Below, one piece after another: positions 52,702 to 62,956 of a stretch of 64,000 bases of DNA. The notes beneath the pieces are model-generated. The model worked only from the letters and a program-made list of their open reading frames with translations, made no database searches and was not told where the DNA came from. The stretch is from assembly GCF_036323735.1 (NCBI RefSeq), contig NC_086031.1, positions 47,396,725 through 47,460,724 on the forward strand, written 5' to 3'. The number at the start of each line of letters is the position of its first letter. Position 1 is the first letter of the stretch. The DNA comes from Rattus norvegicus. Its lineage: Eukaryota > Chordata > Mammalia > Rodentia > Muridae. Made by a program: the position numbers and the translations under genes.

Positions 52702-52900
52702 TAAGCGTTTCTCAGCCTGTGGGTCACAACCCAGGGTTCTCACAGAGGTCACCAACACGGATATTTACATTCAGATTCCTAACAGTAGCAAAACTTCAGT
52801 TAAAAAGTAGCAAAGAAAATAATTTTATGGTCTGGGGGCCACCACAACCTGAGGAACGGTATTAAAGGGTCACCGCATTTGGAAGGTTGAGACCCACTGA
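52702..52900 (+). mobile_element. URR1 hAT-type DNA transposon (non-autonomous)
   Basis: Left end TTTCTCAGCCTGTGGGTCAC, centre GATATTTACATTCAGATTCC ... AACAGTAGCAAAACTTCAG ... AAAATAATTTTATGG, right end GGAAGGTTGAGACCCACTG, matching the rodent URR1 MITE with its ...CAACC / GGTTG... terminal inverted repeats. No transposase. Confidence 0.8.
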
Positions 52901-52904
52901 CTAC

Positions 52905-53159
52905 TAGGCTCGCTTAGGGCTCCCTTCCTGTGTTTGTTTCTAGATTCTACTTTGTATCCATATTCCAGGGAGAGTCTGGGTCATGGACCCTACATAACCA
53001 GAGCTTTGGAACCCCTGACCAGGAGCTTGGAGATTTGGCAGTAGCACCCACTGGGAAATGACAGCTCTTTGTCCTGACCACTTGACCCCCTCCTTTTGGC
53101 CTGCAAAGAGGATACAACTACCCTGGTCATGGGAATGGCTGGATCCGTAGGACTCCGAG
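52905..53159. other. Single-copy sequence
   Basis: Nothing recognised. Confidence 0.35.
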
Positions 53160-53460
53160 ACAATGGCTTGGCCAGAGCACGTGGGCGAGCCCAGGAGGCT
53201 GGCTTGGGTCTGCAGCTTCCTGGGAGGAAGTGAGGCATTGTTTCAGGGGTTGTGTGGGCCCGCTGGAACTCAGCACAATGCAGGGAGCGTGGGTGCCAGG
53301 TCTAGCCCACCCGACAATCAGCAGCCTGTTTATTGCTTTAATGACCCAGTGCTAGATCCACCTGGAAACAGACCTGCTAATGAGCGGAGACAGAGCTGGC
53401 TCCGCCCCAAGGGAAGCCTGTCGGGCCAGCTCCCCTGGAGGCACTGAGGGTGTGTGGTCT
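53160..53460. promoter_or_regulatory. Candidate enhancer with clustered developmental TF words
   Basis: Single-copy block with ACAATGG (SOX-like, 53160), CACGTG E-box (53178-53183), AGGAAGTG (ETS-like, 53225), TGTTTATT (forkhead-like, 53327), CTTTAATGA and GCTAATGA (homeodomain-like, 53336 and 53375) and CACCTGG (E-box, 53359). Clustering suggests an enhancer; conservation cannot be tested here. Confidence 0.3.
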
Positions 53461-53609
53461 GAGACAAGGGGAGCTGAGAAGTTGAGACCTGGGTTCTGTC
53501 TGGGAAAACCACAGGGAGCTCTCAAGCTTCTTCGCCCGGGCTTCCGTCCTTGGGTCATGAGCAGGTGGAGCGGGGGAAGGGAGCTGTGGGGCATGCTAAG
53601 GCCTCATAT

Positions 53610-53790
53610 CAGCCTCTGTTGCCAACTGCTAGTGGCCTTGAACCAACTGTCTGAGATTTCTGGGCCTCAGTGGCTCCTTCTTTCAGGGGTATACTGAGAT
53701 CATTCCTGCTGTCTCCCCCACCTCCCCGGGGTATCATGAGGCTAAGGGAAGATCAGACGCAGAACTACTTTGAACTCCTTAAAAGAAAAA
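53610..53790 (+). repeat. MIR SINE relic
   Basis: GTGGCCTTGAACCAACTGTCTGAGATTTCTGGGCCTCAGTGGC ... GGGGTATACTGAGATC ... GGTATCATGAGGCTAAG follows MIR order. Confidence 0.6.
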
Positions 53791-54600
53791 AAAACCTTTC
53801 AGACATCAAGGCTTCCCACTGTTTGCTCCTTTCCCCTGTGGCTGGAACCGGGGTGCTTGGAGAGATGGAGCGTCTGGGTCTGGTTTTCCCAGACTGTTCA
53901 TCAGACACCTGCCAGGGACTGAGACAAAGCCAAACTGAATCAGAGACATCTGGGATCTACAACAGGTGCATTGGAGGGGACACTGCTGTGACACTGCACG
54001 AGCTCCCAAGTGTGATGAGCTCAGGAGAGTTTAATTCCTGGTGGCATGTCATTGGTGGTTGTAGAAATCTTAATTCCGCCACTGACAGTAAACTACGAAT
54101 CAGGGAATTTCGTGTTCCTTGAGATCTGGTGACCTAGCATAGCATGGGAATGGGCTCATTGGCAGACTCACTAGAGCTGCTGGGACCCCTTAGCATTCCC
54201 CTTCAGGGCCTCATTGAACAACCCCAAAACAAACCAAGTGTAGCTCACCTGCCTTCTGGACACAGACTCCAGGAGACCAGAGGCCTGCTAACCCAATCAG
54301 TAAGCTGAGGCGGCCATGAGAAGGGTGCTGGAATCCCCTTCTGGAGAGAAAACTACTCTGTCTTGTGCCATACTGAGTTCTGGACATTAAGAAGCCAAAG
54401 TGGAGACACAGGACTGCACATTGGTGTCTAACATACCAGCCCTCAAAACTTACAAGTGTGACACATTCAGGACCTGCTGTATATCAGATGCTAAGATGGC
54501 CGTGGCTCGAGGGACTCTTTGCCTTGGTTCAAACACAAAAGGAAGTGGGAAAATTATGACTGGACGATGAAGAGAACGGGATGGGAGTCACCTGAGATGA
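53791..54600. other. Single-copy sequence
   Basis: No repeat or gene recognised; a 150-codon plus-strand frame (53670-54122) starts inside the MIR relic. Confidence 0.35.
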
Positions 54601-54674
54601 GGATAACAGATGGCAGAGGACATCATTTTTCTTCCTCTCCCTCCTTGCTCTTTATTTCTTTTTTACTTATTGTG

Positions 54675-54975
54675 TTGTGTGTGTGCACATGTGTGTGGGG
54701 GGGTATGCATGTGTATGAATTCATATGTGTGTATGGTGAATGCCTGTGTATACATTCATATGTGTGTGTGCACATGTGTGTGGCGTATGCATGTGTATAC
54801 ATTCATATGTGTGTGCACATGTGTGCGGTGTATGCATATGTATGGATTCATATGTGTGTATGTGCACATGTGTGTGGTTTATGGATGTGAATGCATTCAT
54901 ATGTGTATGTGCACACATGTTTACGGTATATGCATGTATATAAATTCATATGTGTGTGTGCACATGTGTGCAGAT
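54675..54975. repeat. Minisatellite, about 47-bp unit, six copies
   Basis: The word TCATATGTG recurs at 54721, 54756, 54803, 54848, 54897 and 54946 (spacings 35, 47, 45, 49, 49), each followed by GTGCACATGTGTG and TATGCATGTGTAT variants. Alternating purine-pyrimidine throughout. Confidence 0.9.
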
Positions 54976-55019
54976 AAAACCAGTTATCAACATCTAGTGT
55001 CTTCCTCAATCACTCTGTA

Positions 55020-55300
55020 CTTTAGTTTTTCAGACGGGTTTCCTCACTAGACCTGGTCAGCTAGTGTGTGACTGGACAGCAAGCTCCAGGGATCCTCCTG
55101 TCTCCCTCCACAGCACTGGAATTACACCTTCAGTGCTGCTTCTGGGGATCTCAGCCAAGACCCTCCATTCCCCTAGCTCCTCTGTCTAATTTCTCTACTT
55201 TTTAAAAAAAGATAAGGTCTTGTGATGTACGTCAGGCTGACCTTGAACTCAGGACCTCCCAAATGCTGCGCTGACAAACAGGTGCCACTGTTCTCACAGG
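55020..55300 (-). mobile_element. B4-type and B1 SINE fragments
   Basis: GGGTTTCCTCACTAGACCTGG ... CAGCAAGCTCCAGGGATCCTCCTGTC (B4-like), then GATAAGGTCTTGTGATGTACGTCAGGCTGACCTTGAACTC (B1). Confidence 0.65.
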
Positions 55301-55689
55301 GCAGACTATAGAGGGACATAGTTCAGAGGTCTCACGAGACTTAATGTTCTCTTGCTTGATTTCAGAGATTTGTTTTAGTGAAAGACAAGTTACTTCACTG
55401 GTGGGAAAAAGCGTTCTCATCACAGATTCTGCTGACCTTTGACACAGCAGGTGGTGGGGGAGGGGGACTCAGGGAGGGTAAAATGTTGAAGCTCGTGGAG
55501 AAAGCAGCTGGCACCCTGGCCTCGGACTGTGAGATTCGCCTGTTGTTTCAGACAAATCCTGTTTATGCATTTTGCAACAGTAACCCAAGCGGAGGTGGGT
55601 GCCTCCCTCCCGGAGGGTATCCAACCATGGCAGGGACATTGCTCCCAGTTAAAGACGCTTGCTTCGGAGTTCAGGAAGTCCTACTCTCA
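55301..55689. other. Single-copy sequence
   Basis: Nothing recognised; GC-richer with short open frames. Confidence 0.35.
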
Positions 55690-55800
55690 TATCTTGTTTC
55701 CTGACTCTTATTAGCTATGCAATTCGGGGCACGTTAATGCCTCTGATCATATTACCTCATCCCAAAATAAGAGTAACTGGCGAGCCCTCTACCCAGCATT
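55690..55800 (+). repeat. MIR SINE relic
   Basis: CCTGACTCTTATTAGCTATGCAATTCGGGGCACGTTAATGCCTCTGA ... CCCAAAATAAGAGTAACTGG matches the MIR core (tagctgtgtgaccttgggcaagtta...). Confidence 0.75.
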
Positions 55801-56119
55801 CTTGGGAATTGAGGTTGCTCAAGCACGGAATCTGGCCCGAAGCAGGGGCCAGTGATGGCCACCGTGAGCAGCCTTCATTCTACAGAAGATACCACTCTTG
55901 AGCAAGACAGAACTCAGACTCAGAAGTACCTGTGAGAGGTCAGGAGACCCAGATCTCTCGTGGGGGGGAGGTGGTCTTACTAGGGGATTTCAAAGAAAAG
56001 TGAAAATGCTACCCCTCCAGCCCCTCCATGAGACCCCAGTATTGTCTCAGTAGAGTTAGACAATCACTCAGATGTGAGTCTGGGAACTGGGATCCTGGTT
56101 TTGAATATTTATTTATGTT

Positions 56120-56170
<51 letters not shown>
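56120..56170. repeat. (TG)n microsatellite
   Basis: About 25 TG units followed by GAGAGAGAGAGCGCGC. Confidence 0.96.
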
Positions 56171-56172
<2 letters not shown>

Positions 56173-56199
56173 GGAGAGAGAGAGAGCGCGCACAAATGC

Positions 56200-56455
56200 C
56201 TTGGTCTGAATGTGGAGGCCAGAGAATGGCTTCTGAGTTACCTGCTAACTTGCTGGGCAGGGCTTCTGGAGATGGGCTATGGACTCTAGACTAGGGGTCC
56301 TGAGAACTTCCAGGCAGTTCTCCTGTCTCTGCCTTCCATCTCGCCATGGGAATAATGGGATTACAGTGACATAAGGCTTTCTGTATGGGTTCTGGGCATT
56401 GAACTTGGGCTGCCAGGCTGGCACTTTTACTTGCAGATCCAGCTCCCGGGCACAG
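56200..56455 (-). mobile_element. B4-type SINE
   Basis: GGAGGCCAGAGAATGGCTTC ... CTCCTGTCTCTGCCTTCC ... GGGATTACAGTGACATAAGGC ... GGGTTCTGGGCATTGAACTTGGGCTG ... CACTTTTACTTGCAGATCC. Confidence 0.65.
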
Positions 56456-58005
56456 AGTCTGGTTTTGACCTAGGAAAGTGCCTTGTTTTCCAAGGGGAGC
56501 TCCTATCTGGTCTGCCTCATCGCTCAGGACAGGTGAGGTCATCATGCTTCTGAGCAAAATGAAATCAGCAAAAAATGTCTCAGCATTATAAAAACAAAAC
56601 GTGGCACCATCGCAGATAACTATACAGCGGACCTCTGCGGGCTCGGGGCAGTCTGGGAGACACGCTAAGGCAGATCCGCTTTCTTTCCCGGATGCTCCTT
56701 TGCACCCCAGGGACGGTGGAGTAGGCTGTAGCTTGCAGTCGAGTTGTCCACCTCGCGCTCGGCCAGCCACTAGGAAATAGCAGTGTATTTTTAGGAATCC
56801 TCCTGCCTCTGGCTGTTTCCTTTCCAGGGCAGGCTTGGGAAAGCGAGCGCCCAGGAGCTCAGAGAAGGAAGGCCGCGCAGGACCACTTGCTCTAACAGAG
56901 GACAACTCAGCAAGGTCCAGAGGCCAAGGCAATGGAAGCCCAGTGGCAGGGACAGAGACAGTAAGGAACCGTGTGGAGGGGCAGCCTGGGGAAACCTCCA
57001 ATGAGAAAAGCCAAGTAAACGTCCGTCATGGTACAGGTTCCTCGTAGGGACAGACAGAGGGCTCTGGGCACCAGGCAAAGCAGCTTCAGGAACAATGGGG
57101 GTGGGGCGTGTGGTGACACCGCTTCTCAGCTTCTCCCAGAGAGGAAAAATCTTCAGCTGCACAGTAGAGATCACGGATGACCTAATCGCCCAGCCCATTC
57201 CAAAGGCCCAGGGGTGGGCCCCTTCCTCTCCGTGTCCCTGGGTTTAATCATTGAAGAGTCTTTGGACTTTGGGAGACTCCAAAGAGAAAGAAGATCTGCA
57301 AATAATTAAGCCGGGGAACAGCCTTCACGTCAGGAATGTGGAAGTGTCTGTGCGTCTTCATCAGGTGGGCGTGGGGGACAGAGAACCAGAGCAGAGGACG
57401 CCAGGACACTGGACAGCAAGTGCTCTCACAAGGAACAAGGACAGATCAAGATGGGAGGGCCTTATCCCCTGAGAGCCAGGCAGGATCTCGGGTCTCTCTC
57501 CCCACCTGGGGCTCTCTTCCGTGCTCATGGCCCATTTACAAAGACTACAGTTTTTGGACCGTCCTTGACAGACTAGAGAGAGCACTAGGTGACACTGGGT
57601 GGATCAGCAGAGCCGCGGCCTAACTGCCTCTGCCCCTCCAGGAGATTGACAGGCCACTCTGGCAAGGCTGTCGGGCATCGTCCTGGGAAGTGTTCCTCTC
57701 CTTACTGTCTTTCTCCTCTGCCTGGCAGCAGGGTACCCAGTTTCATCCTCCCCCATCTAGCTTACCCAGGGTTCCGTCCTTCCTGATATGCAGGGGCTCA
57801 CAGCACAGTGCTAAACAGCCCTGCTGGGACTAGGGCATCTGGTCAAGACTGTCTTCCCTGGGGGCTTCTTTACTATGGAAATAGCGTAAGTTTCCTGCAG
57901 AATTTCCACGGGTCCCACACGTATTGGTCCCTAAGCAATCTCTTCAGAATCACAGCAGCTTGAAGGAACACTTAGAAGCTACGGAATCCATTTTATATGT
58001 ATGCG
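56456..58005. other. Single-copy sequence, possible regulatory part at 56520-56650
   Basis: No repeats recognised over 1.5 kb. 56520-56650 is an A-rich, low-divergence-looking stretch (GAGCAAAATGAAATCAGC; CAGCATTATAAAAAC). The 236-codon minus frame 56291-57001 ends inside the B4 SINE and is not credible. Confidence 0.4.
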
Positions 58006-58007
58006 AG

Positions 58008-58526
58008 TGTGCTGGCTGGTCTTACGTCAGCTTGACACAAACTAGTTATCTGAGTGGAGAAATTAATTGAGAAAGTGTCTCATTAAGATCCCGCTGTAGG
58101 GCATTTTCTTTTCTTTTTTTTTTTTTTTCTTTTCTTTTTTTCCAGAGCTGGGGACCGAACCCAGGGCCTTGCGCTTGCTAGGCAAGCGCTCTACCACTGA
58201 GCTAAATCCCCAACCCCGGGCATTTTCTTAATTAGTGATTGACAGGGGAGGGCCCAGCCCATTGTGGGTGGTGCCATTGCTATCCGATGGTCCTGGGTTC
58301 CATAAGAAAGGTTGGTCAAGCCATAGGAAGCAGAACGCCTCCTTGGCCTCTGCATCAGCTCCTGGATCAGCTCCAGCCTTCAGATTCCTTCCCTATTTGA
58401 GTTCCTATCCTCACTGCTTTGTTGATGAACAGTGATACAGAAGTGTGAGCCAAATAAACCCTTTCTCCCCAGTTTGCTTTTTGGTCATGGCGTCTCATTG
58501 CGGCAATAAAACCCCTAACTAAGATA
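58008..58526 (+). mobile_element. Rodent ERVL-MaLR-like LTR interrupted by an ID
   Basis: Starts TGTGCTGGCTGGTCTTACGTC, carries GGGAGGGCCCAGCCCATTGTGG and CCAAATAAACCCTTTCTCCCC (poly-A signal) and ends ACCCCTAACTAAGATA. Flanking GCGAG (58003-58007) and GTGAG (58527-58531) are a 5-bp TSD differing by one CpG-type transition. Confidence 0.7.
58111..58217 (-). mobile_element. ID SINE, BC1-like variant, inside the LTR
   Basis: CTTTTTTTCCAGAGCTGGGGACCGAACCC ... GCGCTTGCTAGGCAAGCGC ... CCCCAACCCC. TSD GGGCATTTTCTT at 58099-58110 and 58218-58229. Confidence 0.96.
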
Positions 58527-58654
58527 GTGAGGAAACTTAGGGGAAGGAAAGTGGGCTTTTGTTTCCTCTCCCTAGCCTGAACTGACTTAGAGGAGTTCCA
58601 TTGGCTTCTAAATTATCCTTCCTTTCCTTTGTCTTTTGCCTTTCCTCCTTTGCT

Positions 58655-58935
58655 CTTTATTTGAGATGGTGTCTCCTGTAACAATGTAGCACTATTTGGC
58701 CTCAAATTCTATAAGTAATTAAGTCTGGCCTTGAACCCGGGGTTTCCCTGTATAGCCCTGGCTATCCTGAAACTCCTTCTGTAGACCAAACTATGGTTAA
58801 ACTCAGAGATGCCCCAGCCTCTGCCTCCCCAGTGCTGGGAGTAAAGGTGTGTACCACTATATTTGGCTGGCTTTGAATTCTTGACCCTCTGCCAGCTCCT
58901 GAGTTCCAAGCTTATGAGTGTATCATGATACCCAA
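58655..58935 (-). mobile_element. B1 SINE nested in another B1
   Basis: Outer copy: TTTGAGATGGTGTCTCCTGTAAC ... GGCCTCAAATTC (58655-58735), resumed by TTTGAATTCTTGACCC after 58870. Inner copy: GGTTTCCCTGTATAGCCCTGG ... GTGTGTACCACTATATTTGGC (58735-58870). Confidence 0.65.
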
Positions 58936-59074
58936 CTCTTTCCTGTTGGGTTTTGTTACCCATATGTGCCTGTACTGATGAAAATATATTGTTTCTTTGC
59001 ATTTCGGCTAAGATCAAGTGTACTGATGGTCATTTAACATTTGTCCCAATAGCACACATTTTATTTTATTTTTT

Positions 59075-59283
59075 TAGGTTTATTTATTTATTTTGTGTGC
59101 ATGAGCGTTTTGCTTGCAGTACGAATGTGGATGGCTGGTCCCTTCAGAGGACAGAAGACACTGGATCTCCTACAGCTGGAAGTAAAGTTTGTCGTGAGCT
59201 TGTGTGCAGGTGCTGGCAACCAAGCTCAGGTCCTCTGCAAGAGCACCAAACACGCTCTTAGCTATGAACCACCTCTCCGGCTA
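59075..59283 (-). mobile_element. B3 SINE
   Basis: TTTATTTTGTGTGCATGAGCG ... CAACCAAGCTCAGGTCCTCTGCAAGAGC ... CTATGAACCACCTCTCCGGC. Confidence 0.8.
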
Positions 59284-59299
59284 CCACCCGCCCTCACCA

Positions 59300-59760
59300 C
59301 GTTTTTAACACGACAATGGACATTCACCCTGGATTAGGCTGTATCTCCAGGCAGCCCAGGAGAAAGACAGAATATAAATCGCCTTTGGGCATGAGACCCA
59401 TCCCCCAGCAGAGCTCTGAGATGCCACCGTGTTTTAAAATTACCTTGGTTTATTTATATATTAGTGTTCTTTTCTATTTTAAAAACGAATTCCCATTGTG
59501 CTTTGACTCACTGGGGCAAAGCTGTTCTCTTGGTTGTACCAATAGGCTTTTCAATCAAAACCAAGGAAAAAAATTCCATGTTTCTATTTTGTTATATATA
59601 TATCTTTGCTTCTCTCTCTCTCTCTCTCTTTTTTTTCCAGGGGAATAAATATTTGCTGAATTGAATTGGAAATTTTTTTGAGAAACATGTTTTTTGTACC
59701 TTGTATGTTTGCTGTTATTGTTGCTAAATAAATGCTTTTGGTGACAGGCCTTTTGTTCTG
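59300..59760 (+). other. AT-rich single-copy stretch with poly-A-signal-like ends
   Basis: Contains AU-rich words (GTTTATTTATATATTAG), a (TC)n at 59610-59628 and two AATAAA signals: GGAATAAATATTTGC (59641) and GCTAAATAAATGC (59723), the latter followed by a TTTTGGTGAC and TTTTGTTCTG GT-rich stretch. Could be a 3' UTR end or an L2/MIR tail; not resolved. Confidence 0.3.
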
Positions 59761-60187
59761 AGGGAGGCTTTCTGCTAGGGAAGAAGATGTCCCGCTGTAT
59801 CTAGGGGGCTGTGCTTGGAGCCTCAATGTGGGAGAGCCTCAAGTCACGTGGCACCTCTCTCCTGTCTTCCTCTTTGCCCTGGCTTCTCCCTCACTGGGTT
59901 TCTGTGCCCGAATTCATACTCTCTCCTGTCACGAGTGCTGTGTTCACCGTGTGCTCCCCTGGTTCTACCGGAGGAAAGCGAGGCACACAGAATGGTTCCC
60001 CCTTACTTCCGGTAGCTTGTAGTCCGCTAAGGGAGCCGAGATCCATGGAGGTACTCTGGCCCCAGTCCCAGCCACAGAGGCCAGTCCTTTCCCACCCACC
60101 CTCTTCCCACCAAGTTATGCTCCGTTCTCCACACACACATCGGGCACACTATGGATTCAACCAACCAAGGGCTGAAAGGTGTTTTTT
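59761..60187. other. Single-copy sequence
   Basis: Nothing recognised; the 164-codon plus frame 59811-60305 runs into a TTG repeat. Confidence 0.35.
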
Positions 60188-60222
60188 TTGTTGTTTTTGT
60201 TGTTGTTGTTGTTTGTTTGTTG
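60188..60222. repeat. (TTG)n microsatellite
   Basis: TTGTTGTTGTTG with GTTT interruptions. Confidence 0.85.
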
Positions 60223-60295
60223 TTACAGCTGGGCTGATCGACACAGACTTTATTATTTATTTTGGTCGTTGGGTGTGTTGTTATTGTCATTGTTG

Positions 60296-60420
60296 TCGAG
60301 AGTGAGTTTCACTGCGTATGTAGACTTGATTGGCCTGAAACTCTTACGTCGCCTGGTTTAGGACCCACTGCCATCCTTCTGCCTCTGCCTCCTGGGAGCT
60401 TGAGAGCACAGGCATTAACA
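60296..60420 (-). mobile_element. Degenerate B1 SINE
   Basis: GTCGAGAGTGAGTTTCACTGCG ... CCTTCTGCCTCTGCCTCCTGGG. Confidence 0.6.
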
Positions 60421-60429
60421 CTAAGTCTT

Positions 60430-61190
60430 TCTGTTTTCCTTTCAGTTCTTTGAGAATTTCCCGTGTTTCCATCATGTCCCCGCCTCCTCCAACTCTTCCC
60501 AGCTCCACTCAGTTTTGTGCCTCACCCCTCCAACCCCATCAAGTCCAGTTCGTGCTGCCCATAGACTCTTAGGTGTATGGTCTTCTACTGAAGTGCAGTT
60601 GACCTACCACAGGCTACACCTTTAAAGAAAACTGACTCTCCCTCTCCTCGTATCTATCGGTTGCCAGTCGCTACAGTCACCTCCCCGTGCTGGGAGTTCG
60701 TTTGGCTGGCGCTTGTGCGAGTCTTGTCTGTCCTATCACAACTGGTATGAGTTCTCATGTGCGGCTGCACTGTTGTGTCTGTGAAAAAAAAAAAAAAAAC
60801 TATTTCCTGATGGTCATCCACTGCCAGTGGCTCTTGTAACCTCTCTGCTCCCTCTTTTGCAATGATCCCTGGACCCTAGCGTCGGTCTTTTATTTTCTGT
60901 CCCTTGACCAGTTGTTGGTCTTGTGTTACTCAACACATACTTTATAAAGAAGCTTCTCTGATGAGGGTTGAGAGATGCGCCAGTCTATGGCTGTAGCAAT
61001 GTCATTAGAGGTCACTATGTCTATTCAGCAGAATAATTGTAGTAGGTTATCCCTCAGGGTGTATGGCCTGTCTAGCCTCAGGTTCATGGTCCAAGTAATG
61101 GTACCAGGCACAGGTTTCATTTTGTGGTATGGATCTTAAATTCAATCAGAAAGTGGGTAAAATTGATTACTTTTCTCTTCCAGTAGCTTA
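60430..61190. mobile_element. Rodent L1 (Lx-like) non-ORF fragment
   Basis: TTCTTTGAGAATTTCCCGTG ... TGATGGTCATCCACTGCC ... TTGCAATGATCCCTGGACCCTAG ... AAGAAGCTTCTCTGATGAGGG ... TCATGGTCCAAGTAATGGTACC. An A16 run sits at about 60784-60799. Same sequence class as 11145-11980. Confidence 0.6.
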
Positions 61191-61240
61191 CTTAACATCT
61201 TCTGTAACCATGAAAGCTAGACAATAAGAATGAAGCTTCC

Positions 61241-61783
61241 CCACCCAATTAGACAAGATGGATGAAGCAAAGAAGTGCAGGCCGACAGGAGCCGGATGTA
61301 GATCGCTCCTGAGAGACACAGCCAAAATACAGCAAATACAGAGGCGAATGCCAGCAGCAAACCACTGAACTGAGAATAGGACCCCCGTTGAAGGAATCAG
61401 AGAAAGAACTGGAAGAGCTTGAAGGGGCTCGAGACCCCATATGTACAACAATGCCAAGCAACCAGAGCTTCCAGGGACTAAGCCACTACCTAAAGACTAT
61501 ACATGGACTGACCCTGGACTCTGACCTCATAGGTAGCAATGAATATCCTAGTAAGAGCACCAGTGGAAGGGGAAGCCCTGGGTCCTGCTAAGACTGAACC
61601 CCCAGTGAACTAGACTGTTTGGGGGGAGGGCGGGAATGGGGGGAGGGTGGGGAGGGGAACACCCATAAGGAAGGGGAGGGGGGAGGGGGATGTTTGCCGG
61701 AAACTGGGAAAGGGAATAACACTCGAAATGTATATAAGAAATACTCAAGTTAATAAAAAAAATAAATAAATAAATTTAAAAAA
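61241..61783 (+). mobile_element. Young rat L1 3' end (5'-truncated)
   Basis: Rat-type L1 3' UTR: GAGAAAGAACTGGAAGAGC, CAAGCAACCAGAGCTTCCAG, CTACCTAAAGACTATACATGG, a G-rich tract at 61619-61690, ACACTCGAAATGTATATAAG and TTAATAAAAAAAATAAATAA tail. Perfect 15-bp TSD AAGAATGAAGCTTCC at 61226-61240 and 61784-61798. It holds no usable ORF2. Confidence 0.95.
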
Positions 61784-61808
61784 AAGAATGAAGCTTCCAC
61801 ATGAATAC

Positions 61809-62122
61809 TGTCTTAGGGTTTTACTGCTGTAAACAGACACTAGGACCAAGGCAACTCTTATAAGGATAGCATTTAATTGGGGCCGGCTTACAGGTTCAAA
61901 GGTTCAGTCCATTATCATCAAGGTGGGAACATGGCAGCATCCAGGCAGGCATGGTGCAGGAGCTGCTGAAGATTCTACATCTTGTTCCAAAGGCAAACAG
62001 AAGACTGGCTCCCACACGGCTAGGATGGTCTTAAAGCCCACACCCACAGTGACACACTTCCTCCAACAAGGCCACACCTCCTAATAGTGCTACTCTCTGA
62101 GCCAAGCATGTGCAAACCATCA
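61809..62122 (-). mobile_element. MT-like (ERVL-MaLR) LTR
   Basis: Read on the minus strand it starts near TGATGGTTTGCACATGC, carries AGGAGGTGTGGCCTTG and CACTGTGGGTGTGGGC, then CCAATTAAATGC, and ends AAACCCTAAGACA. These are landmarks of rodent MT LTRs. Solo, no internal region. Confidence 0.75.
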
Positions 62123-62129
62123 AAGTACG

Positions 62130-62420
62130 ACCTTGACTTCTCCATGACTCAAGTATATAGTGTCTTCAGCAAAAGGGCTTGGCATCGAGTTCTGAGGGCA
62201 ACCAAGAACATTGACAATAATGTTGAGATATCTAGGAATATCACTGGTCAACACATTCAAACCCTCCATAAGGGGTAACCCATTCCTGGTCCTGTGTTAT
62301 CTAGTAGGTATCTAGTAGGGCATTGCCACCTCATTATAGGAAGGTCCTATTTAAGGTTTTTATATGTTGTATACATTTTAAGCTTCTTTAGTTGTAGGTT
62401 TCCATAGCTCTTTTCCCAAT
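62130..62420. mobile_element. Rodent L1 (Lx-like) non-ORF fragment
   Basis: ATAGTGTCTTCAGCAAAAGGGC ... AACATTGACAATAATGTTGAG ... TATACATTTTAAGCTTC. I have seen this order in old rodent L1 copies. Confidence 0.5.
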
Positions 62421-62938
62421 ACTCGCATCTTGAGACTTTTTAAAAACTGATATCCCTCCCCAAAACCACAAAACAACTCTTCTAGGTTAGTTACTGTAAT
62501 GTTTCCTGGGGGTAAGGATGTGGCGATGTCCAGCCCCAGTCCATTCAGTGTCTGAGCCCTGAATGTGATGGTGAAGGAGACATGGCCCAAGCCCTCCACA
62601 GATGCACACCTGACAGGCCCTGGACTCCTCAGCAGACCATGCACCAATGCAGAATAAGGTGTTGGAGTCCAGTGCAGAGTCCTATGCCTTGTAGTACTTT
62701 CACCCCAGATGGGCATGGGCCCAGGCACTGACCTTTCTTCAAAGACAGTGTGTCTGTCACCTGAGGAAGAAAGGGAGAAACATTATAGAAGAAGGAATAA
62801 TGTGGGGAGCACAGGACTACACAGGACCCCTGAAGTAGCACAGGGTTTATGGACTGTGGAGAAGTGATGACAGCTGAGAACCGACTGGCTTCACTTGTCA
62901 CCCCAAGCACTGCTCTAAGTCCCAGACTGAGTAAGAGG
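62421..62938. other. Unassigned sequence with open minus-strand frames
   Basis: No repeat recognised. On the minus strand, frames at 62378-62728 (116 codons) and 62629-62910 (93 codons) overlap. A CTTCCTCAG|GTGAC acceptor-like site lies near 62762, and AAAG|GTCAGTG near 62732. Too weak to call exons. Confidence 0.3.
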
Positions 62939-62956
62939 GACAGGCTCCTTTCTTTT

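Noticed and set aside
54519..55050. Cys/His-rich repetitive open frames
   Set aside because: Direct translation of the 47-bp minisatellite.
56291..57001. 236-codon minus-strand open frame
   Set aside because: Its 3' part lies in a B4 SINE, it has no recognisable domain and no splice context.
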